Shown piece by piece: positions 47,491 to 61,324 of a DNA stretch of 64,000 nucleotides (positions are counted from its first letter, which is position 1; each line of letters opens with the position of its first letter). Source of the DNA: Glandiceps talaboti. Its lineage: Eukaryota; Hemichordata; Enteropneusta; Spengelidae. The stretch is taken from contig NC_135565.1 in NCBI RefSeq assembly GCF_964340395.1, forward strand, positions 5,116,642 to 5,180,641, written 5' to 3'. The notes below the pieces were generated by a model. The model was given only the letters and a program-made list of their open reading frames with translations, did no database searches and had not been told where the DNA came from. The position numbers were made by a program, and so were the translations under genes.

Positions 47491-47656
47491 ATGTAGTTAC
47501 TTCTGCCAAAATTCACCAGAAGATGAAGTACACCTTTTGTTTTACTGTAATTTATACAAGGATCTAAGGAAAGCATTACTGGATAAAATAATAACTTCAA
47601 TGCTAAACTTTAGATACGATAAACTACACATTTTAATTGTGACGTTAAAATGTTAA
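47486..47656 (+). pseudogene. LINE RT C-terminal fragment
   Basis: The open frame reads CSYFCQ, a short gap, then EDEVHLLFYCNLYKDLRKAL. That is the Cys/His-containing motif (CxxC...EDExHxLxxC..Y..LR) found at the C-terminus of CR1/Jockey-group LINE proteins. A stop at 47654 ends it after 50 more codons, and a stop lies just upstream. The copy is 5'-truncated and dead. Its 3' UTR continues to AATAAACAATAACATAACAT, where the element tail becomes the ATAAC array. Confidence 0.65.
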
Positions 47657-47785
47657 AGTATTTAACCGTAGGAAAACCGTTATTTACAATTAAAACGTAT
47701 GTGATATTTATTTATTTCTTTTTCTTGTAAATTTTATTTAAGCATTGTATAATTTAATAAGTCCACATAGGACACCTAAATAAAC

Positions 47786-48170
47786 AATAACATAACATAA
47801 CATAACATAACATAATATAATATAATATAATATAATATAACAATACAATATAACATAACATAACATAACAATATAACATAACAAAACATCACATAACAAT
47901 ATAACATAACATAACATAGTATAATATAATATAACATAACAAAACATAACATAATATAACATAACATAACATAACAATATAACATAACATAACATAGTAT
48001 AATATAATATAACATAACAAAACATAACATAATATAATATAACATAACAAAACATAACATAACAATATAATATAACAAAACATAACATAACAGTATAATA
48101 TAATATAATATAACAAAACATAACAACATAATATAACATAACAAAACATAACATAACATAACATAACATC
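47786..48170. repeat. (ATAAC)n pentanucleotide array
   Basis: About 385 bases of ATAAC units with ATAAT and AAAAC variants, starting exactly where the LINE 3' UTR ends. The long frames on the minus strand (runs of LCYVML) are repeat translations. Confidence 0.9.
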
Positions 48171-48491
48171 ATATTATAACTTTTGGTATAGTCTATTAAA
48201 ACTAACGTAAAATTAACCTATAATTGCTTAACTCGTTTACAAACAGGAGCCAACAACAGCGTTATCGATCAATATGTTGATTTATCTACTAATCCTATAT
48301 TAATTGCAGTTATATCATGTACTAGCCAAGTTGAACAAAAAATAAAAAATATGGAGTATACACACTTGTCTTTCTACATCACGACAGCCTGTGTCTACAT
48401 CACTGGTTTTGCTGTGTTCAAAATATGAGTCAAAATGTTCAAAATTGCTATTACTTTTCCCAATTTTTCTTTGATATTACTGGCGGTGGTA
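48171..48491. other. non-coding, no gene recognised
   Basis: Nothing supportable between the pentanucleotide array and the hairpin element. Confidence 0.35.
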
Positions 48492-48647
48492 TATAATTAT
48501 GTTATTCTCCAATATTTTTCTTCATTCAGCCATAAAATACTCGTTATGTAAGGGTTGTCTAGCAACTCGTAGTGACAAAGCCCCCTTAGGTCACTCGTAT
48601 TTTCCTTGGCTGAACAGAGAAAAAAATATTGGAGATAACATCTAATT
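48492..48647. repeat. hairpin (MITE-like) element, 156 bp
   Basis: ATAATTATGTTATTCTCCAA at the left and its near-exact complement TTGGAGATAACATCTAATTAT at the right start arms of about 40 bases (to CAGCC at 48531 and from GGCTG at 48608). The inner part also pairs (AAAATACTCG with CGTATTTTCC, GTGAC with GTCAC), so nearly the whole element can fold on itself. Confidence 0.65.
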
Positions 48648-49233
48648 ATCTAGAAGCTAACAATTGTCAAGTGTTAAAACATAGATTAGTACTTGTAAAC
48701 GAGATAAACCTGTCGTTATCGAATTATGCATTATTTTATTAATTATATAATTTACATTTAAAGTAGTAATTGCTTTCCACAGGCGTGATCAACATTCATC
48801 TGACACGTGAACAATTTACATATGACATGATATGATATAAATTGACTCCCTGGACTATTCAGGTGGAAAGTTTACTTGTTTTCTAGAGCAATGACTCTAG
48901 GTGAAAGATCATCATTTATAACAAATTTATATTTAGAATATTTAATGACATAATTATAATTTCAAGGTTACAAGTCGAATTTAAATGTTACGGGAATTGG
49001 AAAATAAGTCACTCCAGATTATTGACTAAACACAACTTGCGGTGTGCAATGTCGCTCTGCGTGTGTGTATGGACATACGAGCGAGTGACAATACCTGCAC
49101 AGTGTGGTTAATACCTTACTTAGACAAAGCCCGTAAGACCCCGTACCTCGACAGAAAGAATGTTATTTTGGAGAATCATTCAGCTTACATCGATTGATCC
49201 TACCATTATCTCAATGGTCGAAACGTAACAGTA
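48648..49233. other. non-coding, no gene recognised
   Basis: AT-rich sequence with no supportable feature. Confidence 0.35.
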
Positions 49234-49290
49234 CCATATTTGGACATTATATATGTAACTGCCATCCCCAAAATAAATAAATAAATATAT
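49234..49290 (+). repeat. probable retroposon 3' end
   Basis: TACCATATTTGGACATTAT is shared with 52886-52904, and the copy here ends CCATCCCCAAAATAAATAAATAAAT, a tandem-tail terminus like those near 16.2 and 19.4 kb. Confidence 0.35.
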
Positions 49291-51257
49291 GAAAATAAAT
49301 CAAAACATCTAAATTGACAAAATGAAATAAAATAGAGAAAAAAAAAGTTATTTCTGTGCAGTGTGGTGTGATTGTTTCCATATTAGTATGTCATATTAGT
49401 GTGTCATATTAGGATGTCATATTTTTTTCGCTTATGAAACTTTGGTTGACCGGATGTCCGTGCAATTTATAGATATATAATGTTTAATGGGGAAGTACTC
49501 ACTCGCACTGCTGTTCCAATGGTCAGTCTGTTCCACTTAAGACTATGACGTTAAATTAGCTGGCCAACTAGTTTCTTCCCAATCCATCTCATCTACGAGG
49601 TACCGTGCCGTCTTGGACTGTGTGTAGAATTGAATTCACAACGAAACGTTCATATCTGGTTTCAATGAATACCAAGCTAATGACTTGGTTGATTTTATTA
49701 CATGACCAATCTCCGTCCTCCCTCTAGATTTCACGTTTGCATAAATCCCTATTCTTAGAGTATGACGTATTCTTATGATAGACACCACTTGTGGTTCAAC
49801 ATCCAATCACCTTGTCTAGATTAGTAATAAAAGTTCATATCTCAAAATTAAAGACCATTAAACAGTTGTGTAAATGTTATATTCATATTTTTTATGAAAT
49901 TATACGATGAAGTTCTAAAATTAAAACCTCGTCATATCGAACTTGCTGACGTTTCAATCGTACCTGGTACAAACAATTCCGAAATAGGCGATGTTGAGAT
50001 GTCAAAGACTAAATGTTGTTACGTAACAGAATATCATTGTATTGGACAAAGTTTAAATGCATTTTGACTTAATAACGGAGTTCGTAATGAAAATTACCTA
50101 AATATCCTGAATGAAATGAATTTAGCTATGAGACCTGTAACACTCATAATAGCAAACATAATGTTATTGACCGAAAGGATGGCTTCGTTTCAATAGAAAT
50201 GTTATCTCAACACTCCATTGAGCAAGGCGTGAGAAGAGAATCGAAGGCACGGATAGCCTCTTGCCTAGAATTACGGATGTTTAGTATTTAAACAGGGTCG
50301 GCGAAGAATAGTGCGGTGTTTCCTCGGTAAACATAGACAAAGTTTAGGTCTACATAAAGCAAAGAAACCATACTTGCCAACATGATTATTGTAGATTGTA
50401 GAAACCACCCACAAGACCTCATTGATATATCTTTTATCTTAATGTCATAACTATGTCATTATATTGAGCAGTAATCTTAGAGATAATTAATTACAGATCA
50501 CAAACTTGGCATGAAATGATAGTATTACATTAAGTCTGTAGGGAAAATATTTATCATGTAACAATGTCTGCTTTCAATTACACCATCTGGTTTGATAAAA
50601 GATATTTAACAGAAACATCTGTTGGCTACAAAAATATATATATACGATCAACAATAAAGAGCTAAGTGTGGAAAATTATTACCTGGTGTTGCAACTACAT
50701 TCTATCAATCCAGTTTGCTGGTCTCAAGTTGTGCTAAAACTACATACTTGTGGTGGTTTTCACTATATATATATCAGTGTGTAATCGCAATATTTCACTC
50801 GCTCATGTTCAGTTGTAAATGAGATGCCCATGTCATAGTCATGGAATTCAGGAGGTGCTAGGGGCGCTATACTACTTGTGAAGACAAATATCATTTCACA
50901 CTTGTGTGTCTATTATATCAAAATTTAATATGTATCCTACTAAATTACTATAGACGTTTTCCAACCCCGTTGTTTCTAGTTCCATAATTGATGAGGTGTA
51001 ATTCCACACCTGTGTTTCAGAATCTTGATAAAATATGTTTACAAAGCTATGGATTTAAGATGGACACTTGGTAATGCCTGATAAGTTTATAAGTTTATAT
51101 TCTACAACATTTTACAACCTGTTATACTGTATTCTGTTATTTATTAAATTATATAATTGTCATTTTGGCCTTTGGCCTAAAGACGAATAAAAAAATGGAA
51201 ACATTCACTAGTAAACAAAGCGTTGAAAATGTCTTGGCTGGCACATACTATACTACT
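49291..51257. other. non-coding, no gene recognised
   Basis: No gene, RNA or transposon recognised in nearly 2 kb. Confidence 0.4.
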
Positions 51258-51291
<34 letters not shown>

Positions 51292-51396
51292 ACGCACGTG
51301 CCCGCAGGCAGGAGTGCGTGCGTGCGTACGTACGTACATACATACATACATACATACATACATACATACATACATACATACATACATACATACATA
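51258..51396. repeat. compound (AC)n / GTGC / GTAC / CATA array
   Basis: (CA)n at 51259-51289 is followed by a short GC-rich spacer, GTGC and GTAC units and a (CATA)n tail to 51396. The same unit order occurs in the array at 32.9-33.06 kb. Confidence 0.9.
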
Positions 51397-52754
51397 CACA
51401 CTCATGCAGTAAACAAACCATGAACTCAGTACTTAGTTCAAGACATGTGTGCGTGTGTAGTCATAGCGAGATTTTGTGTTTATAGTACCATGTACTTAAT
51501 GATGGTAGACTGTTTATTATTTTAAAACAGAAGAACTCGTCACAATTCAGTTTTGGGACAGCTTGTAACAGACATAGCTGGTTGGTTATTGTAAAATGTT
51601 AGCTGTAAACTGTATGGGTGATATTAAAGATAAACTTAGTAGGATGATTTCAAAAGTAATCACAAAGGTAACCATTATTTCGTTGCTTCTGTACAGATAT
51701 ATGAAAGTTGATATGTCTATAGCTCAACAACACAGTATCCTTGCCAGCACTGTAATTTGATTAAACAACAAACATATTCATGAAACAGTAAAGTAGAACC
51801 GGAACATTGAACACAGATGTTCTTGAATTCTTATTTGAGAATGGCTTTTGATCTTCGAAGCACATAAATCGGTTCTGAATTTGAAATAACAACAAACAAC
51901 TCTGCTAAATCTAAGTGAATATTATATGTAAGCCTATGATGTGAGTGAATATGACTTAGATTGAGAAGGTAGCATATTACAAGTGCCTTATCCACTTATA
52001 TTTAAGTATGTTGTTGATGATGGCCATTTCAAATTCAGGACGTGTATCTGTGCTCCTGACGACACGCAAGTCTTGGCACGGTGTAGAGAAATTCTTGAGA
52101 CAGTTATTCAAGTTATTCAAGTTAACGTTTCCTACACCAAAAATCAAATTTTGAAGTCTGTACAGAAGTCTGTACAAATCTTATTAGATTACCTGAATTG
52201 TAAGGCTTTGAAACATTGTCAAATTAGTGCTGAGATATGGCCTCGGGTAAATTAATTACACGCTCTAAACTTTAAAACTCGGCAATTTCCTTAGCGAGTG
52301 AACTGCATTTTCAGACAAATCGAATCGTTGAAGTAGTGAAAATTTATTGAGGTTAACCCGCGGTCCCGAGTCCTCGTTCTTGTGAATTCAGAATCGTAGG
52401 GCATGACATCATAGATCAGCATTAAAGAGGTAAGAGCGTGCACAGGTTTATATCCAAAACAAACAAAGTCAATCAAAATGACGCCATTCAGAGAGATAAT
52501 TGCTACCTTTAAAATGATATTACGATTGGAATACGGACGACGTTAAGGAATAATGGCGCGGTAACTATAATTCTGTAGAAATATTACCACAAGCTAAAAA
52601 ACGAAATTCTCATTTATGATTTCAAGTTTATCGGTTTGACGATCCAATGCCACCATGCCTGTGGTGAGTCATAAACGCAATACGAGGCTGCACATCCATT
52701 ATCGTATATATTCCTTTGGTTGAAAACGTATTGGGGTTTGTCTAGATGCCCTTC
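51397..52754. other. non-coding, no gene recognised
   Basis: Frames of 60-90 codons near 51980-52480 overlap on both strands and show no known domain. Confidence 0.35.
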
Positions 52755-52904
52755 GTGGTTTCCAATCTTAACATCTCTCTTAGACCGTAAATCGTGAACC
52801 CAAAGTTGTTCATGCAAATTAGTAAACCCACAACTGTTAGAATGATGTAAACTTTATATAAGTAGCATCCTGATCTGACAGATATACCATATTTGGACAT
52901 TATG
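52755..52904. repeat. dispersed repeat, copy 2 (compare 47360-47490)
   Basis: AAATCGTGAACCCAAAGTTG through AGTAGCATCCTGATCTGACA aligns with 47390-47490. It is followed by the TACCATATTTGGACATTAT sequence also found at 49234. Confidence 0.45.
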
Positions 52905-52910
52905 TCACTA

Positions 52911-52948
52911 CTCCCCCTGCCCCCCCCCCCACCCCCACCCACCCCAAA
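52911..52948. repeat. C-rich tract, potential minus-strand G-quadruplex
   Basis: Runs of 4, 5 and 12 C residues and ACCCCC/ACCC blocks give several G-runs on the minus strand, enough for a quadruplex. Confidence 0.6.
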
Positions 52949-53099
52949 ACACTATTACCATTGCCCAGAATTCTGTGATTGGTTAAAAAAAGACATGATG
53001 TTAATGACTGTGTCGGTTGATTTCATTTGAAGTTGAAATTTCATCCCAGGACCTCATTGTGCTAGACGTGATACAAGATTCGATGCCATGAATAGCCTC

Positions 53100-53272
53100 T
53101 ATACTATTTTGATATATACTTCGATAATATAATTATAGATATAGATATAGTAGTCGGCAGACAACTATTTTTTTTATCCCTTTCCCATTTATTTATGTGA
53201 TTACTCTCTCAGTTGACTTGTATTAATAATTTGTATCTGGGAATAAAGCCATATTATTATTATTATTATCAT
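53100..53272 (+). repeat. probable retroposon 3' end with ATT tail
   Basis: The sequence ends GGGAATAAAGCCAT followed by (ATT)n at 53251-53270. This is the same type of terminus as at 2130-2262; no coding remnant. Confidence 0.4.
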
Positions 53273-53803
53273 TTTTAGTTTTCTTCGTTAACCAGAGGAT
53301 ACTATCACTGGTATACTTGGCCTCGTCACTGCGAGTGCTCGATGAGTAGTGACGATCGATCGAGAACCTTACGACACGAGTATTTTCCCGTTGAATGGAG
53401 ACAAGCTATGTTTGGTGGAGATCCGATTTATGGGTATGTATTTTTAGTCAATATTTTAATTAAAATACTAGCACCAGTCATCATGAACTTCAGCCCTTGA
53501 GGGCGCTCTTCTTTGGTTTTTGAATAGTATCAACTGGAGAACTGCTCAGGGTTTAGCTATGTATACACTTGATCCTTCGAGTTCGATTGATTCACTATAA
53601 ATCTCTCCTTTTTTCTTTATCGGTGTCCATTAATTACTTTACATCCGATTAATGAGTTCACTTTAAATGTCGAAACTAAGGGATTAAAATACAGTTTGAC
53701 AACCACTCTAAATTATAAAAGTTCGTTGGACATTGCGCATGAGGTCTTTTGTTACGTACACTCTGATTGGTCAGAAAATATACCCGTTGAGTGTATCATA
53801 AAA

Positions 53804-53963
53804 GTATGAAAGCCAGTAAGGCATCATTGCCCAGAATTCTGTGAGCACGACATAATATCTTGTGCGCACGAGATACTATCTTGTGAGCACGACATACTAT
53901 CTTGTGAGCACGACATACTATATAAAGTCGTGCTCACGAAATGTCCCTTACTGGCTTTCATAC
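53804..53963. repeat. hairpin element with 18-bp ends and internal 21-bp tandem repeats
   Basis: The ends GTATGAAAGCCAGTAAGG (53804-53821) and its exact complement (53946-53963) enclose four copies of a TGTGAGCACGACATACTATC-type unit at 53840-53924. The inner end GTCGTGCTCACG complements those units. No clear target duplication was found. Confidence 0.65.
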
Positions 53964-54624
53964 AGAAGCATATTCCTTGCTTGTTTGTATTGTATTATAT
54001 CGTATATACATATGTCACTGTTGCATATGATTCCCAGTCAGCACCCACTGCTCTAAATTTAACTTTGCAATTTGACACCAACTAAGTAATTACATACAAA
54101 CGTGGCACGAACCATTCCTAAACCTGGTTAGATGTTTATGGTTGTTTTGTACCTGTATTATATTTGCAGAAAAAGTAACCATGTACAAATTTCGAATTCA
54201 CATCTTGTCCTAGTAATACTTGGTTGTCTATTCCGTACAACGCCATCATGCCGAGACGATATGATATTGTTCCGCTCTACTGAATATTTATTGATTATAT
54301 AAATTCTATTGTACTTAATTCTACATGGAAATTAGTGGTATAATTAATTTCACCTACTTATTCTACTTATCTACTTGTTGATATAAATTAACTATGTGTT
54401 GTCTATTCTTCTTGACAGATTGGATTGGATTGGATCCCTCAATGACAAGCTTGAAGGAAGTGATGCCTGATATTGTATATAACTTATAAGGATATAAATC
54501 ATTAAAACATGTCAAACCAGTCCCAATTTAATTAATTTTCAAATAAACCGAACAATATACTTGGAATAGATTAATATATATATAATGCAAAAATTAATGT
54601 ATAAATAAGGTCATATATATATTT

Positions 54625-54803
54625 GTCTGTGTGTATGTATGTATGTATGTATGTATGTATGTATGTATGTATGTATGTATGTATGTATGTGTGTATGTAT
54701 GTATATATGTATGTATGTATGTATATGTGTGTATGTATGTATGTATGTATGTATGTATACATATTTTACGTATTTTATCATATACATTATGTGCGTGCGT
54801 GCA

Positions 54804-54848
<45 letters not shown>

Positions 54849-54850
54849 GT
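54625..54850. repeat. (GTAT)n and (GT)n compound microsatellite
   Basis: (GTAT)n at 54632-54758 with ATGT variants, then about 45 bases of other sequence and (GT)n at 54805-54836. All frames over it are repeat translations. Confidence 0.9.
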
Positions 54851-55245
54851 ACATGTTTTTGTGTATGTGAGTGAAGTGTGAAACATTATAATGTGACCTA
54901 CGATTTACGACGTTGAATGTTACATCTTGTAATTGGGGACACCATTATTGGTCCCTGTCACCTGATTAGTCGCAGTGGGGAGCAATTACATACAGACTGC
55001 GTGATTATTCAAATGAAGTCATTATGTAAATGAACATGCGCAACTGTACATACAGACATCGTATCTCTGCATATATATCCAAGACATGAAGGGTAATAAT
55101 TTGTCTGTTAACTATACAATTTAAGATGCAATAGTGTTTTTTGGGGATATAGCTAAAGTAACGAATTGATGTAGGAATTAGGACAAGCTGAACAAGACGA
55201 GATTTATTGGCGTGAGTCAGTTGGTCGCCGGGTCAATCAGTCGGT
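54851..55245. other. non-coding, no gene recognised
   Basis: Nothing supportable. Confidence 0.35.
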
Positions 55246-55325
55246 CGATCAGTCAGTCAGTCAGTCAGTCAGTCAGTCAGTCAGTTAGTTAGTCGGTACA
55301 TTCGTCAGTCAGTCAGACAGTCAGT
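55246..55325. repeat. (CAGT)n microsatellite
   Basis: About ten CAGT units at 55247-55285 with degenerate units to 55325. Confidence 0.85.
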
Positions 55326-55916
55326 ACGTTGGTCTGTGCATTAAACAGGCTACTACTACTATTGTAATCAATAATGATTTCTGGGAGCCCCGAAAAAATA
55401 TGTCATCAAATCGTTCCTTTAGTTCGAACGCATAAATTCCACTCTATAGATCTTCCTAAAGATGATTAGGTAGGTTTCAGTAAAAAGATTAATATATCAA
55501 TGAATTAAAGTAATATTCCACTAAACGTAAATCATAAATAACATAGACATACAATCAGATATGTACTTTGGCCTAGTAGTACTTCCAAACAACTGTGCGA
55601 TATAAATTTCAGTAAACATTATCGGTTTATTTAGTATGCATTGTTTCCAATTACCAACACTCTAAGTTGAGTCTTGATGAATTATCGATAGTTGACATTT
55701 ACCAACATAATAGAGCGGTACACACTATTATTTATTAACGTCGGTTGACACTCATAAAAAAATGTGTCTGGCGATTATGTCATTATATCATATGTGGTTC
55801 ATGGTACTGTCTAATACAAGTTAGTCTGTCTGTAGATGGTTTTAGCACAGCAATGAGTTTCTCTATTTATTTAACACAATATAATCTCTAGATCTCACTC
55901 CGTAGTAGTGTTTAAT

Positions 55917-56162
<246 letters not shown>

Positions 56163-56277
56163 TTGATTGATACTTTCCATGACACAAAAGTTCGCTTTAG
56201 GAAAGTCTTCCATTCTTGATCGCAAGCCAGAGTCCATATTTCTGCTGAAGCAACGAAATGTGAAGAGCCTCTTGGCT

Positions 56278-56405
56278 GGTACGTGTACGTGTTCGTGTAC
56301 GTGTACGGGTACGTGTACGTGTCAGACGGTGTCGTAAAGAGACTTGTGGTTTACGACATTGAGTCTTTCGTAAATCATGTAAATTTCTACTCGGAAGCAA
56401 AAGTT
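56278..56405. repeat. GTGTAC hexamer array and adjoining dispersed repeat
   Basis: GTACGTGT-type hexamers at 56279-56320 are followed by GACGGTGTCGTAAAGAGACT, which resembles 60495-60520 and 13750-13770. Confidence 0.4.
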
Positions 56406-57713
56406 GTTTGAACATCCCTACTTATCTGCTAGATTTTCGTCTGGGGCTAGTTAGCGCCAGTGTTAATTCGACGACTGTTGCGCTTTAAAATATTGTTACG
56501 ACAAATGTACCTTCTTTAAAATGTTATTTCACTCATAAAGGAGGAATTGGAGACGTGTTTTAACTCCGACAATCTCAAAAGTACAGTTCATTAGTCTGGA
56601 ATCTAATTGAAGAACATTTCCATCGCCTTAGGAAGATAGGAAAGAGATTAAAGGAATCCCCAAGTGCATATCCGAAACAAATTGTCGAGAACTTGAACTG
56701 ATTTTCTAATTACCCTAAATGCACTTTATATCGTCAAAAAAGTTATAAATCACCATGCTGTCTTTATATTTCGATAACTGATTTCTACATTAGGTTTTAT
56801 CAAAAGTGAATCACAATTACCATGGGCTTGGCTTACGATTTGAAACATTTTATTTTTAACTTTGATATATGGTGTTAATAATAATATGCAAATTGTTTTC
56901 AGAAGTCACACGAGAATCGCCGCGTTAAATCGTGGCACAATAACTAAATTACTTGAATAAGGTAATTCTATTTTGACTGTAAAAGTAATGATGAAACAAG
57001 TCTCACCAGATCTGAAGACGAGTTTTCTTTCATATGTACGTGTTTCATTACTGATTCCCCAGGTGAGTACTGTTTGACAGGTAAATGGAGGAGATATCCA
57101 GTACTTCAAATAAGTACAAAAGAAAACCCTTTATGTTAAATGTTACACTGATATAATCGACACAATAAAACTCCCGAAAAGACAAAGAATGTCAAAAAAT
57201 ATGATGTATATGTTATTGAACTGTTAATAAGATTCAATTTTTAATGAAGTATACTTTTAAAGGTCAAGTTATGATGAAAATTGGAAGAGTGTCAATCAGA
57301 GATATAGAAAAAGTAGTTCCTGAGCTAAAACCTGATCCTGTGTACTAATCCTTATGGTTGCACTAGGAAGATGACACGAATAGAGGAGCATAAACAATAA
57401 CCAGCAGAGTATAGTTTTTAGCACTTTGGTGTTATTTGTGTTGGCATTTGTCACAAAAATAAACAAGAACATTCCTAGTAAGATTGCACCTTTGACTATT
57501 AGTTTACACCGCTATTTAGATACAACCAACTAATACTACGTACGGCATCTGTTAGGGAACAAACATGTTTAATCTATCTATCTATAAGATTATGAATACG
57601 ACAATGTCCCCGGCCAAAATGAGAACGGGTTGAGATGATCTCTGAGAATGTAAATCTAAGCTCAGATTAAATAAAGCTTGGGCAGATGATCATTTATTCA
57701 CACGTTTGATCGC
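56406..57713. other. non-coding, no gene recognised
   Basis: No supportable feature in this 1.3-kb stretch. Confidence 0.35.

Positions 57714-57811
<98 letters not shown>
57714..57811. repeat. (GACA)n microsatellite
   Basis: About 24 perfect GACA units. Confidence 0.95.
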
Positions 57812-57961
57812 AAAAAGCATATCAATATGAATAAGAATATGAGCGCAGATATTCAATTCTTAAATAACTCCCTCGAGGAGATCAATTCCTTAGGAGACTT
57901 TAAGAATACATATATGTATGTACGTACGATTTTTTATGAATGCCGGCGTTGATGTACAGTG

Positions 57962-59389
<1,428 letters not shown>

Positions 59390-59770
59390 AATATAGCACG
59401 GTTTTGTCGCGACATGTTGATACGTTGTATAAGCTATTGAATAGACATTGGTTTAATTGTATTCACAGTGGGATGGTGTTCAGTATGACTTCTATAATCC
59501 TGCAGTGTACGTTTTTGGCGACTTCCGGTGATTCTATTGTCGTGGTTACAGGGTGACTATATCCACACAACAGAGGTATTGCTATCTACCACATCGAACA
59601 ACAATAGCTCTCTGCTGAAAGCTCGGTTTCCGCAGTAGTATCAATGACGGAATAATGATTACATATAGTTGTTATGGACCGACATTTTCTTTAGCACTGT
59701 TAGTCATATATCAGCTGTTGCTCACACCTGAATTCAATTGTAATGCTTCACTGTTTGCAACTGGGAGACA
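59390..59770. repeat. dispersed repeat family, copy 2 (compare 12770-13570)
   Basis: Shares the AGCTATTGAAT...CACAGTGGGATGGTGTT and CGGTTTCCGCAGTAGTA blocks with 12.8-13.5 kb in the same order, but with a shorter interval between them. Confidence 0.4.
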
Positions 59771-61008
59771 TTTTAAAAACTTTTAAAGTGTGTTGTGAGA
59801 TCTAATATCTTACTTGTAATTTATCGTACACCCTGAACAGTATTGATTCACTTTTGGCTAGGCCCATTTGTTTAGCAGTACACATAATATGGTACGATAA
59901 ATCCATTCAAATGATTTTTTGGGGTCCACATCCTAAAACCAGTGCCCCCGTCAAAAACAAAACAAAAACAAAAACAAAAAAACAAATGATCGCGATTTAA
60001 ATTTCAACATGTTACTTTTTGATAAATCGACATGTACAATGTCAAAATATTGGTATTTTAATATTTTTTTCAGTGAACACATTATTGGTTGTCTGATCGA
60101 AAACCTAATACTCTAGTTATAACTGATGTAGCTGTAATCTGAACTTTGCCCCCAATGGTTAAATAACTGAGTAATAACGTAACTTTTCATACAAATTAAA
60201 AGAAGAGTAACCAAGATCTGTCGACATGATCCGGGTTCTTTGAAATTGTCGATATGCACTGACTTCATTTTTTCAGTCATAGGGCGCGCGGGCGCATGGC
60301 GCAAGAAGCACGCATGTTACCGTAATAAGAACAAAGTGTAAACGGATATGTCAAGAAGGCAAACACATTTTATAGTATCTGCTAATATTGTCACTCTGCC
60401 AAAGAGTTCATGGACGTTAGAATTACATTCCAGCAAACCAGAGCATGATAATTGTTTTTCCGCTTAAAAATAAGACCTGTTTGCGGTGTTGTCTCGGACG
60501 ATGCCGTAAAAGAGGTCTATGATTTTACGACAATATGGCTATGTAAAAGTACATTCTAGAATTCAGTTTGTTCGGAAGACAAGTTTTGACTGATCTTGAA
60601 GCAGTGTGGGACTATAAACATCAAAATATATTGACAGATTATCTGCATATCAATTCCAAACAATCCTTTAGACGACTAGATCAGGTGAATATACATCCTT
60701 CATCAATATTGTAATTAAAAAGTTTACCCGTATAAGTTTACGGTAGATGGCGCCTACACCTGTTGCTCAAGATATTAACAATCCATATCACATACATTCA
60801 ATCAGTAATTGAATATACAGGAAAGTGTAGTCCCAATGGATAGTACTAGTCATATATTATGTCAGTCACTAGTTTACGATAATGAACAACCACCTTATAT
60901 ACAGTCCGTTTAAAATTACAATTCAGCGGATCTATTTGATACAACTTCAAAGAAACCAATACATTACACATGCTTCATTTAAAGATATCAAGTTTGAATA
61001 AATACTTC
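59771..61008. other. non-coding; third copy of a short repeat near 60.5 kb
   Basis: GATGCCGTAAAAGAGGTCTA at about 60499 followed by TTTTACGACA parallels 56330-56370. No gene recognised. Confidence 0.3.
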
Positions 61009-61162
61009 TTGCAATATTTTGTCTAAATGAATTAACCTGACACCACGCAGACTCCCCTGGTGTAGACATCAAATACAGCCGACAAAATATCGGCGTCCTT
61101 GCGTCTGCGTTTAACTGCACTTCGTTTAAATGCTATATTTCATTTAGACAAAATGTAGCAAG
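61009..61162. repeat. inverted repeat flanking about 106 bases
   Basis: CTTGCAATATTTTGTCTAAATGAA at 61009-61032 matches the reverse complement of 61139-61162 at all but a few bases. It sits exactly where the minus-strand LINE reading frame ends, so it may be an element that removed or replaced the LINE 3' part. Confidence 0.5.
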
Positions 61163-61197
61163 ATATTGTAATTTTGCTTGATCTTATTGAATGGTAA

Positions 61198-61317
61198 CTT
61201 CTGGATAACTGACTGAAGAACAAAAATATTGTCAACTGTTGAATAACCAGATCTGAAACCTGCCTGTCCTTCGTCAATTTTACCAAGCGCTTCTGCCCAA
61301 AATACAAGACGCTTGTT
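61198..61317 (-). pseudogene. minus-strand LINE RT, distal fragment
   Basis: Forty codons on the minus strand start NKRLVFWAEA and contain IDEGQAGFRSGYSTVDNIF, the conserved finger/palm segment (RT blocks 2-3) of CR1/Jockey-group reverse transcriptases. The fragment continues the frame that is broken at 62251, once the 919-bp insert and one target-duplication copy are set aside. It ends at about 61198, before the catalytic aspartate box, so the enzyme is dead. Confidence 0.75.
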
Positions 61318-61324
61318 TAAGATA
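61318..61324. repeat. target-site duplication TAAGATA (left copy)
   Basis: TAAGATA precedes the plus-strand LINE copy and recurs at 62244-62250 right after its TAC tail. Confidence 0.7.

Noticed and set aside
47738-48172. 144-codon minus-strand frame
   Set aside because: Produced by the ATAAC pentanucleotide array.
52614-52942. Minus-strand frames with VVGLLICMNN-like text also seen at 47.4 kb
   Set aside because: The shared protein text follows from a DNA repeat; stops and indels between copies argue against coding.
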